Shown piece by piece: positions 36,101 through 43,560 of a DNA stretch of 64,000 nucleotides. The translations under genes and the position numbers were made by a program. The notes below the pieces were generated by a model that had not been told where the DNA came from, did no database searches, and saw nothing but the letters and a program-made list of their open reading frames with translations. This DNA is from Salinibacterium sp. NG253 (GTDB lineage Bacteria > Actinomycetota > Actinomycetes > Actinomycetales > Microbacteriaceae). The DNA is taken from assembly GCF_015864945.1 (NCBI RefSeq), contig NZ_JADYWF010000001.1:1674378-1738377 (forward strand), given 5' to 3'. Every line of letters starts with the position of its first letter. Position 1 is the stretch's first letter.

Positions 36101-38511
36101 AGCTGCGGGCTCGCGTTGTACACCGCAGCACCGTAGCTGTCAGTGGGTGCGGGCGGTCCGGAAAGCGACCGGCCCGAGAGCTCGAAGTGGTTCTGAATTT
36201 GGGCCGCGGTGAGGGGGTTCGGGTACACGGCCACTTCGTCGATGGCACCGTTGAAGTAGTCAGAGCCACTCCAACTGCGGTCTCCACCGATGCGCCAGTA
36301 GCCCCAGTAGTTCTGGCCCCACACCACGTCGGGATCTACGCCAACGCGCACTCCGTCGACGAACATTTCCATGCCATCGGCGCCCATGCTGGCGACGACC
36401 TGATGCCACTCGTTGTCGTTGTACGACTTCGCACTTTGCACGACGCGAGCGCTACCGGTGTACACACCGAAGTTCAGGCGGCCCGAACTGTCCATGTACA
36501 CATGGCGGTCGTAGTTGCTTGAGTTACCGGTTTGACGGTTACCGAAGCCGACGATCTTGCCGCCCGAGGTTGTACTGGTCTTGAACCAGGCTTCGACCGA
36601 GAATGTGTTGTCGCGCCAGATTTGGGTGTTCGATCCGGCGTAGCTATTCGAGCTTCCCGTGAAGGTCGCGGCGGTGTTGCTGTCGCCGATGATTGCTCCG
36701 GATGTTCCGAAGCCCACGTTGTTGGTCGCGGTCGCGTTGTCGCGAGCCACGCTGTCGACCACGGTGTTGCCGCTCTCGCCGAGGCGCCAGTAGTTGGAGG
36801 GTTGATCCTCCATCACGGCTGCCGCATAATCGCTCAACTCACCGGCGGCCCCCGCGGTGAACGACACGGTCGAACCCCAGCCATTGTTGCCATAGGGGTC
36901 GATCGCGCGCAGGCGATACGTGTAGGTCTGGCCCGGCGTGAGGCCGGTATCCAGGTAGGTCATGGTCGGGCGGTCATAGAACCGCGACGCTTGCTCGGTG
37001 ACGTAGATGGGTGATCCACTCTTGCCATCCCGGATGAGGTGGTACGTCAGGTTTTCGTTGTCACGATCCCAATCGGCGGTCCAGCTCAGCGCGATCGTTC
37101 CGGGCGCGGGAGAGCTCATCGTCGGGGCCAAGTTGGCACCAGTCAGGCGCGGGCCATCCGCATTGGGGGCGATCGCCGGAATCGCGAATCTCAGCAACCC
37201 CTGTTGGTTTTGACCGTTGACGCGCGTGAACTCGCCGCCGAAGACGGCGTACTCAGCGTTAGACGTGACATCCCACGGGCCTTGGTATTGGCCGGTGAAG
37301 GTTCCGAGGTTGATCTCGGGGAAGAAGTTCAGCAACGACGGGCTCGAGTTGCCCGACCAGTCGTGGTAGCCGTAAGGATCGCGGGAGATGCTGCCGGTTG
37401 CATCTTTCGAGAACGCGATTCCGCGGTTGAATGACCACGGGTTCGTCTGCGGGAAGGCATCGATATTGCCGCAGTAGTGCGAGTGACCAGCGGCATAGAT
37501 GGCTCCGCTGGGCGAGGGAGAAACCGAGTAGGTATCACCGTGGCAGTCGTTGACCCAGACAAGTTCGCCATCCGACCAGTTCGATCGGAAGACGCCCTCT
37601 AGGTTGCCGCCGGAGCCGAAGACATAGCCGGAACCGTAGAAGCTGTCGCCGTCAGACGCGAGCGAGAAAATGGCGGCGTTGAGGCCGGCGTTACGCACCT
37701 GATTGTTGGTGGCGAAGGGCGTGATGAGCTCTCCAACCGTGGAGTCGACCATGGCAAGGCCGTAGCCGGGATCGCTCGATCCGTTCACGGTCGTGAAATC
37801 TCCGCCAATCACAACTTTGGATTCGTCGGGGGAGACAACGATGCCGAAGGCACGACCGCCGGCGAGCTCGGGAGCCCAGGAGGTCACGCTGCCATTTGTG
37901 GCGAGAGCTGCAGCGCCGCCGAGGCGAGTGTTGCCACTGACCGAGGTGAATGGTCCCGAGAAGAAGACCTGAGTGTTCGTAGCTACGACCGCATAAACGC
38001 GATAGTTCGCGCCAGCATCGAAGCCGCCGTAGATTGCCCCCGTGGCGGTATTGAACGCAACGATGCGACTTTTCGAGACGCCGTTCACCGATGTAAAGTC
38101 GCCGACCGCATAGAGCCGGCTTCCGTCAGGAGAGGCGGCCAGAGCACGAACTTGCCCGTTGAACGTCGGAGCCCACGGCAGCAGGGCACCAGTCGTGAGG
38201 TTGTACGCGAGCACGTACGAGCGACTCTGCTCGTTGGTGCCCGCGGGCGAACCATACGGTCGGGCTGAGCTGAAATCGCCAGACGCGTAGACGGTGTTGC
38301 CCACGATGACCTGGTCCCAGACCACACCATTGATCTGGGGCGTGGGTAAGGGATCAGTAGACACAGTGGTGGGTACAGGCGGGGCAGCCGCAGTGTCGGC
38401 AACAGCTGCGGTGGGCAGCGTTACGGTGAGCAAAGTCGCAATTAATGTCATCGCCGCTGCGGCGGAAACAAGTCTCAGCGGGTTCGGTGGCATCTGGCGG
38501 GTTAAGCGCAT
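33181..38511 (-). CDS. Giant secreted PKD/LamG multidomain protein
   Basis: 1776 residues. Signal peptide with Ala-x-Ala-like cleavage near residue 39 (PTAAVADTAAA). Then: beta-propeller-like repeats (about 47-457, delta-60-type VYASGDFSSA, LYAVGDFTSVNG), a fibronectin-III-like domain (460-553), two LamG/concanavalin-like jellyrolls (577-783 and 794-1007), PKD pair 1 (about 1012-1170, YAWDFGDG twice), a jellyroll of unknown family (1179-1389), PKD pair 2 (1397-1565), and a second copy of that jellyroll (1570-1775). No LPxTG, no C-terminal anchor. It is probably shed or bound to the polysaccharide as an adhesin or matrix protein. ATG 38511 has GAAGG 8 bases upstream. Confidence 0.85.
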   Translation of the reverse strand: MRLTRQMPPNPLRLVSAAAAMTLIATLLTVTLPTAAVADTAAAPPVPTTVSTDPLPTPQINGVVWDQVIVGNTVYASGDFSSARPYGSPAGTNEQSRSYVLAYNLTTGALLPWAPTFNGQVRALAASPDGSRLYAVGDFTSVNGVSKSRIVAFNTATGAIYGGFDAGANYRVYAVVATNTQVFFSGPFTSVSGNTRLGGAAALATNGSVTSWAPELAGGRAFGIVVSPDESKVVIGGDFTTVNGSSDPGYGLAMVDSTVGELITPFATNNQVRNAGLNAAIFSLASDGDSFYGSGYVFGSGGNLEGVFRSNWSDGELVWVNDCHGDTYSVSPSPSGAIYAAGHSHYCGNIDAFPQTNPWSFNRGIAFSKDATGSISRDPYGYHDWSGNSSPSLLNFFPEINLGTFTGQYQGPWDVTSNAEYAVFGGEFTRVNGQNQQGLLRFAIPAIAPNADGPRLTGANLAPTMSSPAPGTIALSWTADWDRDNENLTYHLIRDGKSGSPIYVTEQASRFYDRPTMTYLDTGLTPGQTYTYRLRAIDPYGNNGWGSTVSFTAGAAGELSDYAAAVMEDQPSNYWRLGESGNTVVDSVARDNATATNNVGFGTSGAIIGDSNTAATFTGSSNSYAGSNTQIWRDNTFSVEAWFKTSTTSGGKIVGFGNRQTGNSSNYDRHVYMDSSGRLNFGVYTGSARVVQSAKSYNDNEWHQVVASMGADGMEMFVDGVRVGVDPDVVWGQNYWGYWRIGGDRSWSGSDYFNGAIDEVAVYPNPLTAAQIQNHFELSGRSLSGPPAPTDSYGAAVYNASPQLYWRLGEASGAVVNDAGLQGLDGALSGTYTRNVPGALGGTSDSATQFTQALAATTTSLPNPSTYSSEVWFRTTSATGGKLVEFGSSATGTASNYGDHVMMRNDGTLVFGTGSNTVSSTASYNDGEWHQAVATQGSAGLQLFVDGAVVASSAATPTQTFSGYWRLGRGNTVGVASSNYFNGDLDEFAVYQTVLTPSEVSSHFLIGTANEAPLAEFTHAESDLVASFDATGSSDPDGTIDAYAWDFGDGASSTDAVVDHTYAAAGTYDVTLTVTDNKGASATASAAVTVLAPNVAPTAAFTSETTDNVVSFDASGSADSDGTISSYAWDFGDGASGSGESTSHLYAAAGDYTVTLTVTDNQGATGTVSHDVIALDPPVVTVLARDEFARSETSGWGTALVGGDWSTNSNGNFSVESDAGVVNHSSSGTTRHAWLPSVSTDDVTVSASISVDQAITGGGAYTGITMREVGNGFYQARVRYFSNGTLAFQLLSGSSTNIAYTDVAGLTFSPGDVLLVKAQTFGTSPTTIRGKVWKQGTSEPSDWTLTATSSVANLQTAGAVGQYSYLSGSATNAPVHVSYDSFVATAGHADEPVTPTNLLPTASFTSTANLLTASFDSSASSDPDGSIASRSWDFGDGQSSTATSPDHSYATAGTYSVALTVTDDQGATATVTHPVTVSSTPANQAPTAAFTSSATELAVAFDATGSTDADGSVASYAWDFGDGASDTGATPSHSYASSGTYTVVLTVTDDDGATGTVSHDVVVTAPPGAAFAEDTFERTVAAGWGSANTGGAWSSNTNSTYTVGNGAGAFVHTSTGTTRRALLEGVSETSVEAQVEITADKVAESGHIVVGVIGRQVGSAFYQARLRLQTGGVVGLQIMSGSTVVLANMNVPGMTYAAGDTFILKTTVEGTSPTTISAKLWKEGDTEPAAWQLVTTDSTAALQAAGSVGFESYLSGSAPNAPVTVRFDNFSARPVQ

Positions 38512-38561
38512 GATGTGCCTTCTCGGGGGTTTGTGGCTATTCAGGTTCCACTTGGTGGGTC

Positions 38562-38606
38562 ACCATACTCCCCCTCCGCCCCGTTTGGGTGCCCCCCAAA
38601 AGGGGG
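38562..38606 (-). promoter_or_regulatory. Promoter P1 with C5-AAAA-G5 palindrome, drives the giant protein/wzx operon
   Basis: The palindrome CCCCC-AAAA-GGGGG spans 38593-38606. Read on the minus strand it is followed 24 bases later by GAGGGGGAG-TATGGT, a -10 box at 38567-38562, about 45 bases before the ATG. A further GACCCCC half-site lies at 38617-38623. The same layout recurs at P2, P3 and P4. Confidence 0.6.
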
Positions 38607-38648
38607 TCACGTTTCGGGGGTCGCCCGCCGAGGTGGGTAGACCGATCG

Positions 38649-39332
38649 TTACAGCAGGTCCGCAATATCCCCTTGGAAAACAACCGGTTGCACGTCGACG
38701 GAGTAGTCGACGAGAAGGGTGACATTGCCACGCTGATCAGCAGGAACAGTGAAAATGTATACGCCATCGATCACCGAATTTGCCGCGAGGGATGCCGGCA
38801 GCGGCGAGCCGCCCGGCTCACGAAGTTCGGGCGCCGGCGTGCGGTCGGCGCCAAAGTAACAACTGATCACGGTCGTGCGCAACGAGACCACTGACGAGGT
38901 CGAGTTTGTCATCGTGACCGTCACGCGCAACGACGGACCAGCGACTTCACCGGGGCCGCGAGCGGTGCCATCGACCTCCTCAACCTTGGTGACTTTTGCC
39001 ACGAGGCCGGGGGTAACATCCGCTGGCTCCTCGAGCGGAACGGGTGTGACATCGGGCACGGCTGGCCCGTCGACCGGTGCCGCTGTCTCTGTCGCTGTCC
39101 CTGTCGCTGCTGGCAACTCGGTTGACGCCCCAGCACTCGGCGTCGCCGCGGGCGCAGCGCCGGGAGTCGAGGTCGGTGCAAGCTGCCCAAACAGCACGAC
39201 CCCGAGCACCACGAGCAGCGCAATCACGATGCCGCCCGCGATCATGCGACGGGGGCGGGTGCCTAGCCACGACGGCGTGGCCGCCACAGCTTCAGGCTCT
39301 AACTCGGTTCCTGGGTGCTTCGACATAGTCAT
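38649..39332 (-). CDS. Membrane-anchored extracellular protein of unknown function in polysaccharide locus
   Basis: 227 residues. Cytoplasmic N-terminus of about 28 residues with TRPRRM, one membrane helix (about 29-51), then a Thr/Pro/Ala-rich linker and a C-terminal immunoglobulin-like domain (from about 105) of DUF4352-like appearance, with VTMTNSTSSVVSLR and a single Cys. ATG 39332 has CGGAG upstream. It is divergent from the glycosyltransferase at 39503 and appears to share the central palindrome with it (P4). Possibly a cell-surface scaffold for the polymer. Confidence 0.7.
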   Translation of the reverse strand: MTMSKHPGTELEPEAVAATPSWLGTRPRRMIAGGIVIALLVVLGVVLFGQLAPTSTPGAAPAATPSAGASTELPAATGTATETAAPVDGPAVPDVTPVPLEEPADVTPGLVAKVTKVEEVDGTARGPGEVAGPSLRVTVTMTNSTSSVVSLRTTVISCYFGADRTPAPELREPGGSPLPASLAANSVIDGVYIFTVPADQRGNVTLLVDYSVDVQPVVFQGDIADLL

Positions 39333-39365
39333 GGCAGCTCCGTGCCTCGGGAGTGGTCGGTACTG

Positions 39366-39440
39366 GACGGTACACCCGCGCCCTTCAGCACCGTACCCCC
39401 TGTTCTGGGGCCACGGCGAGAAACGTGAGCGGCGTACACT
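39366..39440. promoter_or_regulatory. Divergent promoters P3 (+) and P4 (-) sharing one C5-N6-G4 palindrome
   Basis: Central palindrome CCCCC-TGTTCT-GGGG at 39396-39410. On the plus strand TACACT (39435-39440) follows after 24 bases, leading to the TTG-start glycosyltransferase at 39503. On the minus strand TACCGT (39372-39367) follows after 23 bases, leading to the membrane protein starting at 39332. Spacing and the G-rich sequence before the -10 match P1 and P2. Confidence 0.55.
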
Positions 39441-39446
39441 TCCAAG

Positions 39447-39466
39447 CCAGACTGTGGGGAGTCTGG
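39447..39466 (+). promoter_or_regulatory. Hairpin in the 5' leader of the glycosyltransferase gene
   Basis: CCAGACT-GTGGGG-AGTCTGG, a perfect 7-base-pair stem with a 6-base loop, lies within the transcribed leader after P3, 37 bases before the TTG start. It may affect message stability or translation; not followed by a U-tract, so not a terminator. Confidence 0.45.
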
Positions 39467-39502
39467 TCGAAGTTCTTGAGTCCGTCAACGGAGGAGGGAA
39501 AG

Positions 39503-40693
39503 TTGAACGGCCCACGCCCCCCTGCCGAGCGCGAACCGATCGTTCGCCTCCTCGGAACCCACGGCATTCCTGCCGCCTACGGTGGCTTTGAAACTGCCGC
39601 CGAGAACGTCGCCATTTTTCTGCGTGACCACGGCTGGCGCCCTGTTGTTTACTGCCAAGTTCCGGGCACCGGCGCCATCACGACAGACCTGTGGCACGGC
39701 ATCGAACGGGTGCTGATTCCGGAACAACGCGAAGGATGGTTGGGCACCGCACGCTTCGACCTCACCTCGATCCGGCATGCGATTCGACACCGGGATATCT
39801 GCCTCACGTTTGGGTACAACACGGCCGTGTTCAACATCCTGCAGCGTCTCAAGCGCATCCCGAATGTCATCAACATGGATGGCATCGAGTGGTCTCGTTC
39901 GCGCTGGGGCAAGGGGCGGCAGGCAATTCTGTGGATAAACGAACGGATCGCCTGTTGGGTGGGCAATCGACTCATTGCCGATCATCCGGTCATCGAAACT
40001 TATCTGGCCACACGCGCTCGGCGCTCGAAACTCGTCACGATCACGTACGGCGCCCACGCTGTCGAAGCCGCTGACACTCTGCCGGTAACCAGTCGCGGCC
40101 TCACGCCCGGGCGCTATCTGACGCTCATCTGTCGGCCCATCCCCGAGAACACGATTCTCGAACTTGTCACCGCGTTTTCCCGAGAACGCCGCGATCACCA
40201 GTTGGCGATCTTCGGCACCTACGACGACAGCGATCCCTATGCGCGGGCGGTGCGCGAAGCCGCCAGCGATGAGGTGCTGTTCGTCGGCCCGATTTACGAA
40301 CCCGATGAGGTGTCTTCTTTGAGATTCCATTCCCTTGGCTACCTGCACGGTCATACCGTTGGCGGCACGAACCCCTCGCTCGTCGAAGCGATGGCCGCCG
40401 GCAATGCGGTGATCGCCCACGACAATCCCTACAACCGTTGGGTTGCCGGTGACGGTGCACTCTATTTTTCGGGCGTGGATGACGCAGCCGCCCACATCAC
40501 GACGCTGCTCGCGGCGCCCGATCGCCGGGCTTCGCTCGCGGCCGCCAGCCGCGCCAGGCATGCCGCCGAGTTCACGTGGGAACGCGTCGCGGGGCAGTAC
40601 GCGGAGCTCCTCGCCGAGCAGCTCCCCGCCGGCACGGCTCCCGTCGCCGCTCCGCGCTCGACCCCGTCGCCGCGACCCGGAGCGAACGCATGA
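39503..40693 (+). CDS. Glycosyltransferase, DUF1972/GT4-type rhamnosyltransferase-like, TTG start
   Basis: 396 residues. N-terminal VRLLGTHGIPAAYGGFETAAENVA is the DUF1972 signature of Wbb/Cps1-type transferases; TFGYNTAVFNILQR and NMDGIEWSRSRWGK follow, and the C-terminal GT4 fold shows YLHGHTVGGTNPSLVEAMAAGN. I set the start at TTG 39503 because GGAGGAGGGAAAG precedes it and the family start aligns there; longer frames lack a ribosome-binding site. The stop overlaps the next ATG (ATGA). Adds a sugar to the lipid-linked repeat unit. Confidence 0.84.
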   Translation: MNGPRPPAEREPIVRLLGTHGIPAAYGGFETAAENVAIFLRDHGWRPVVYCQVPGTGAITTDLWHGIERVLIPEQREGWLGTARFDLTSIRHAIRHRDICLTFGYNTAVFNILQRLKRIPNVINMDGIEWSRSRWGKGRQAILWINERIACWVGNRLIADHPVIETYLATRARRSKLVTITYGAHAVEAADTLPVTSRGLTPGRYLTLICRPIPENTILELVTAFSRERRDHQLAIFGTYDDSDPYARAVREAASDEVLFVGPIYEPDEVSSLRFHSLGYLHGHTVGGTNPSLVEAMAAGNAVIAHDNPYNRWVAGDGALYFSGVDDAAAHITTLLAAPDRRASLAAASRARHAAEFTWERVAGQYAELLAEQLPAGTAPVAAPRSTPSPRPGANA

Positions 40694-41793
40694 TCCGCGT
40701 GGGCGTGGTCGGGCTCGGCAAAATGGGGCTCTCGCACTTGTCGATGATTCGGGCGCATCCTCACGTCTCGGTGGACGCGGTTGTCGATTCGGCTGGCTAC
40801 ATCTTGGGGGTGCTGTCGAAGTACACGGGCCTGAAGACTTTTACTGATTTCGAGAAGATGCTCGACAGCGTTGAACTCGATGCGGTGCTCATCGCGACCC
40901 CGACCCGCTTTCATGCGGCGATGGTGCGCACGGCTCTCGACCGCGGGCTTCACGTGTTTTGCGAGAAGCCCCTCACGCTCACCGCAGCGGAATCCGCCGA
41001 GCTTGCGGGAGTCGCAGCTGTCCGTGGCCTTGTCACGCAAGTCGGATATCACAACCGTTTCGTCGGCACCTTCCGCGAGGCTAAGCGACTGTTGGAGGCA
41101 GGCGCGATCGGCCGGGTCACCCACTTGCAGGCCGAGTCGTATGGCCCGGTCGTGCTCAAGGCGAAGGGCACGACGTGGCGCAGCAAGCGCACCGAGGGCG
41201 GCGGCTGTCTCTATGACTATGCCGCGCATCCGCTCGACCTCGCGACGTGGTTTGTCGGCAACGCCACCGGCGTCGGCGGCACCATTCTGGGCAGCGTCTT
41301 TTCGGAGAATACCGAAGACGAGGTCTACAGCACGATCTACTTCGCCGACGGAGTCAGCGGGCAGCTCTCGGTGAACTGGTCGGATGAGTCGTACCGCAAG
41401 ATGACCACTCGGGTGAGCATCTTCGGCACGCAGGGCAAGATCATTGCCGACCGCCAAGAGATTCAGGTCTACCTGCGCAGCACCGCCCCCGAGCTCGAGG
41501 GCTACGAACCCGGCTGGACGATCAAGTCGACCACCGAGCTCACCGATGAGGTGTGGTTCTACCTCCGCGGCGAGGAATACAGCGCCCAACTCGATCACTT
41601 CGTGCAGCGCATCGGTGACCCCTCGCTGCCCGCCACCAACGACTTCGCGAGTGCTGCCATCACTGACCGCATCATCGAACTGCTGACAGCGGATGCCGCC
41701 GCCGGGCCCGCCACAACCACCCTCGTCGGCGAGACCACGGCTTCGACCGCACCCAAAGCCCGCCGCGGAAGCCTTCTAGGGAGACGCTCATGA
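40690..41793 (+). CDS. Gfo/Idh/MocA-family oxidoreductase
   Basis: 367 residues. N-terminal Rossmann GVVGLGKMGLSHL (5-17), the nicotinamide-adjacent motif CEKPL with Lys93, and a GGGCLYDYAAHPLDLATW segment near residue 175 that contributes the Asp/His pair of the family. A C-terminal Ala/Thr-rich tail of about 35 residues follows the fold. ATGA overlaps on both sides place it between the glycosyltransferase and the TIM-barrel gene. Probably a sugar-nucleotide or inositol/polyol dehydrogenase in polymer precursor synthesis. Confidence 0.83.
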   Translation: MIRVGVVGLGKMGLSHLSMIRAHPHVSVDAVVDSAGYILGVLSKYTGLKTFTDFEKMLDSVELDAVLIATPTRFHAAMVRTALDRGLHVFCEKPLTLTAAESAELAGVAAVRGLVTQVGYHNRFVGTFREAKRLLEAGAIGRVTHLQAESYGPVVLKAKGTTWRSKRTEGGGCLYDYAAHPLDLATWFVGNATGVGGTILGSVFSENTEDEVYSTIYFADGVSGQLSVNWSDESYRKMTTRVSIFGTQGKIIADRQEIQVYLRSTAPELEGYEPGWTIKSTTELTDEVWFYLRGEEYSAQLDHFVQRIGDPSLPATNDFASAAITDRIIELLTADAAAGPATTTLVGETTASTAPKARRGSLLGRRS

Positions 41794-42716
41794 GCACCAC
41801 CGCACCGCGCACCACCGACTCGGGCGGCCCGCTCACCACTCCCGGTTCGTCGAAACTCGACCCGGTGCTGTTTGGCGATAACCAGTTCTTTGGCATCAAC
41901 CATCGCTCGGAGGAAAAGGCTCGCGAGCAGGCGATGCGCTTTCAAGATCTCGACGCGATCATGGCGGTCATCGACGATGCCTACGCCAGCGGCATCCGCA
42001 CTCTCATGTGCACAACGCACGACCGCATTGCCGATGTGGTGGAGCGAGTGCGCGCTGACCCTGAGCGCTACGACGGGTTCTCGTTTTTCCCCTGCATGCC
42101 GTACGCGCACAAGTACGCCGACGCGGTCACCGAGAACGGAATCCTGGGGGCCCTCAATCGCTTCATGCCCGACGAAGGCATGCTCAACGCAATGATGCGC
42201 GGCGGCCGTTCGCTGGCCAAGAAAGACATCGAGGGCATCATCACCCTGCTGGTGGATGCCGAGATGGCCGGCTTCGCTGGCGTGCGCACCCCGGTGGTCT
42301 GGCTGCAGAACGTCGTCGTGGATCTGCTGCTGGGGCTCGGCTTTACCGATGCCTTTGCGATCTTCGCGGCCCACGTGCGCACCCGCTACGGCGCCGAGCC
42401 CGGCTTCATCACGATGAACCTGCCGATGCTGCTCGATCACCTCGATCAGGCCGGCATCGAGAATCCGCTCGTGTGTTCCAACATCAACAAGATCGGGTTC
42501 CGGATGTCGGGCGGCGTTGAGGCCTATCAGGATGCGTTGGCCAAGCGGCCGTTCCGTGCTGTCGCGATGTCGGTGTTTGCGTCGGGAGCGATCCCCCCGC
42601 GAGAGGCACTGGAGTGGATCTATGCGCAGCCCGGAATTGAATCAATCGTGTTCGGAGCATCCAGTCGCTCTCACATCGAAAGCACCGTTGCGCTCGTGCG
42701 CGAGTTCGAGAACTAA
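41790..42716 (+). CDS. TIM-barrel protein, aldo/keto reductase-like without the usual tetrad
   Basis: 308 residues. The start (VLFGDNQFFGINHRSEE), an IDDAYASGIRTLMCTTHDR strand-helix unit, and the final FRAVAMSVFASGAIPPREALEW and GIESIVFGASSRSHIESTV resemble the AKR barrel ends. The Asp-Tyr-Lys-His AKR tetrad is not recognisable, so activity could differ (lyase, isomerase or binding). ATGA overlap with the Gfo/Idh gene; the stop overlaps the convergent CDP-alcohol transferase stop. Probably cooperates with Gfo/Idh on a cyclic polyol or sugar. Confidence 0.65.
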   Translation: MSTTAPRTTDSGGPLTTPGSSKLDPVLFGDNQFFGINHRSEEKAREQAMRFQDLDAIMAVIDDAYASGIRTLMCTTHDRIADVVERVRADPERYDGFSFFPCMPYAHKYADAVTENGILGALNRFMPDEGMLNAMMRGGRSLAKKDIEGIITLLVDAEMAGFAGVRTPVVWLQNVVVDLLLGLGFTDAFAIFAAHVRTRYGAEPGFITMNLPMLLDHLDQAGIENPLVCSNINKIGFRMSGGVEAYQDALAKRPFRAVAMSVFASGAIPPREALEWIYAQPGIESIVFGASSRSHIESTVALVREFEN

Positions 42717-43477
42717 CTCGCGTCGATAGCGCGCAGCTGCCGAAACCAGCGCCCAAGCACAGCGAGCAGAATGAGCGCGTTGGCGAGAAACAGCAGGCCA
42801 TAAAACACCACGAAGCCGTCCATCCAGCCAAAGAGAACAAAGCTGAGGCACAACACGGCGTAGTCGGTGGGAATCGCGACAATCGTCTGCAGCCAGCCGC
42901 CACCACCACTGGGCTTGGCGTAGGCGCGCCCGCGCTCGGCGGAGGCAATGCGGCGCAACTGATCGGTGAGAATCATCGCGAAGAAGAACACCGACGACAC
43001 CACGATGAAGCCGAGCGGAATCAGCAAGATGCTGTCGGGCCATCCAGTGTCGAAACGGTACAGCGAGATCAGGATGACGCCGTGAAAGATCACGATCTTG
43101 AACGCGTCGACCACGTGGTCGAGCCACTCTCCCGCTTTCGTACCGCCGCCACGCAACCGCGCCAGTTGGCCGTCAGCAGAGTCGAGGGCGTACCCGAGCA
43201 GCAGCAGGAAGGCCACGAGGATGCCAAGCCACCAGCTCGGCTGCACGGTGGCCACGAGCACAAGCGCGATCGCCGTCATGAGGGCGCTGAGGCCGGTGAC
43301 TTGGTTGGGCGTGCGCCCGGCGAGGTAGGCGGCTGCTGCGAGCAGGCGCCCCAGGCGGCGGTTGATCCACCGCGAATACGGCGGAGCGCCCCGGCCAGGC
43401 TTCTGAGCAGACGCGAGCGAGCGGACAATCGCACCGAATGTTTCCGGCACTTCTGGGCGTTCCCCTGTGGCGGTCAT
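42713..43477 (-). CDS. CDP-alcohol phosphatidyltransferase family protein in polysaccharide locus
   Basis: 254 residues with about six membrane segments. The signature is canonical: Asp99-x2-Asp102-Gly-x2-Ala106-Arg107, eight residues, Gly116-x3-Asp120-x3-Asp124. A soluble N-terminal part of about 40 residues precedes the first helix. TATGGT lies 5 bases before the ATG, fitting a leaderless message. Location in the locus, plus the TagD-like enzyme at 26611, suggests transfer of a phospho-polyol (glycerol, inositol or similar) onto a lipid or glycan. Confidence 0.82.
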   Translation of the reverse strand: MTATGERPEVPETFGAIVRSLASAQKPGRGAPPYSRWINRRLGRLLAAAAYLAGRTPNQVTGLSALMTAIALVLVATVQPSWWLGILVAFLLLLGYALDSADGQLARLRGGGTKAGEWLDHVVDAFKIVIFHGVILISLYRFDTGWPDSILLIPLGFIVVSSVFFFAMILTDQLRRIASAERGRAYAKPSGGGGWLQTIVAIPTDYAVLCLSFVLFGWMDGFVVFYGLLFLANALILLAVLGRWFRQLRAIDAS

Positions 43478-43560
43478 GTTTCACCATAGCCCTAGGCTCC
43501 GGGCTGGGTCGAGAGTTCTCCCCGGTGGGCAGCGAAAGCGTCGGGTCTAGCATGGGGGTC

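Noticed and set aside
33139-37434. Several long plus-strand frames inside the giant secreted protein gene
   Set aside because: They mirror the repeated PKD/LamG coding sequence on the other strand and encode low-complexity Arg/His/Val-rich proteins.
39485-41598. Minus-strand frames of 358 and 378 codons opposite the glycosyltransferase and Gfo/Idh genes
   Set aside because: The plus-strand proteins have clear family motifs and coupled starts; the opposite frames have none.
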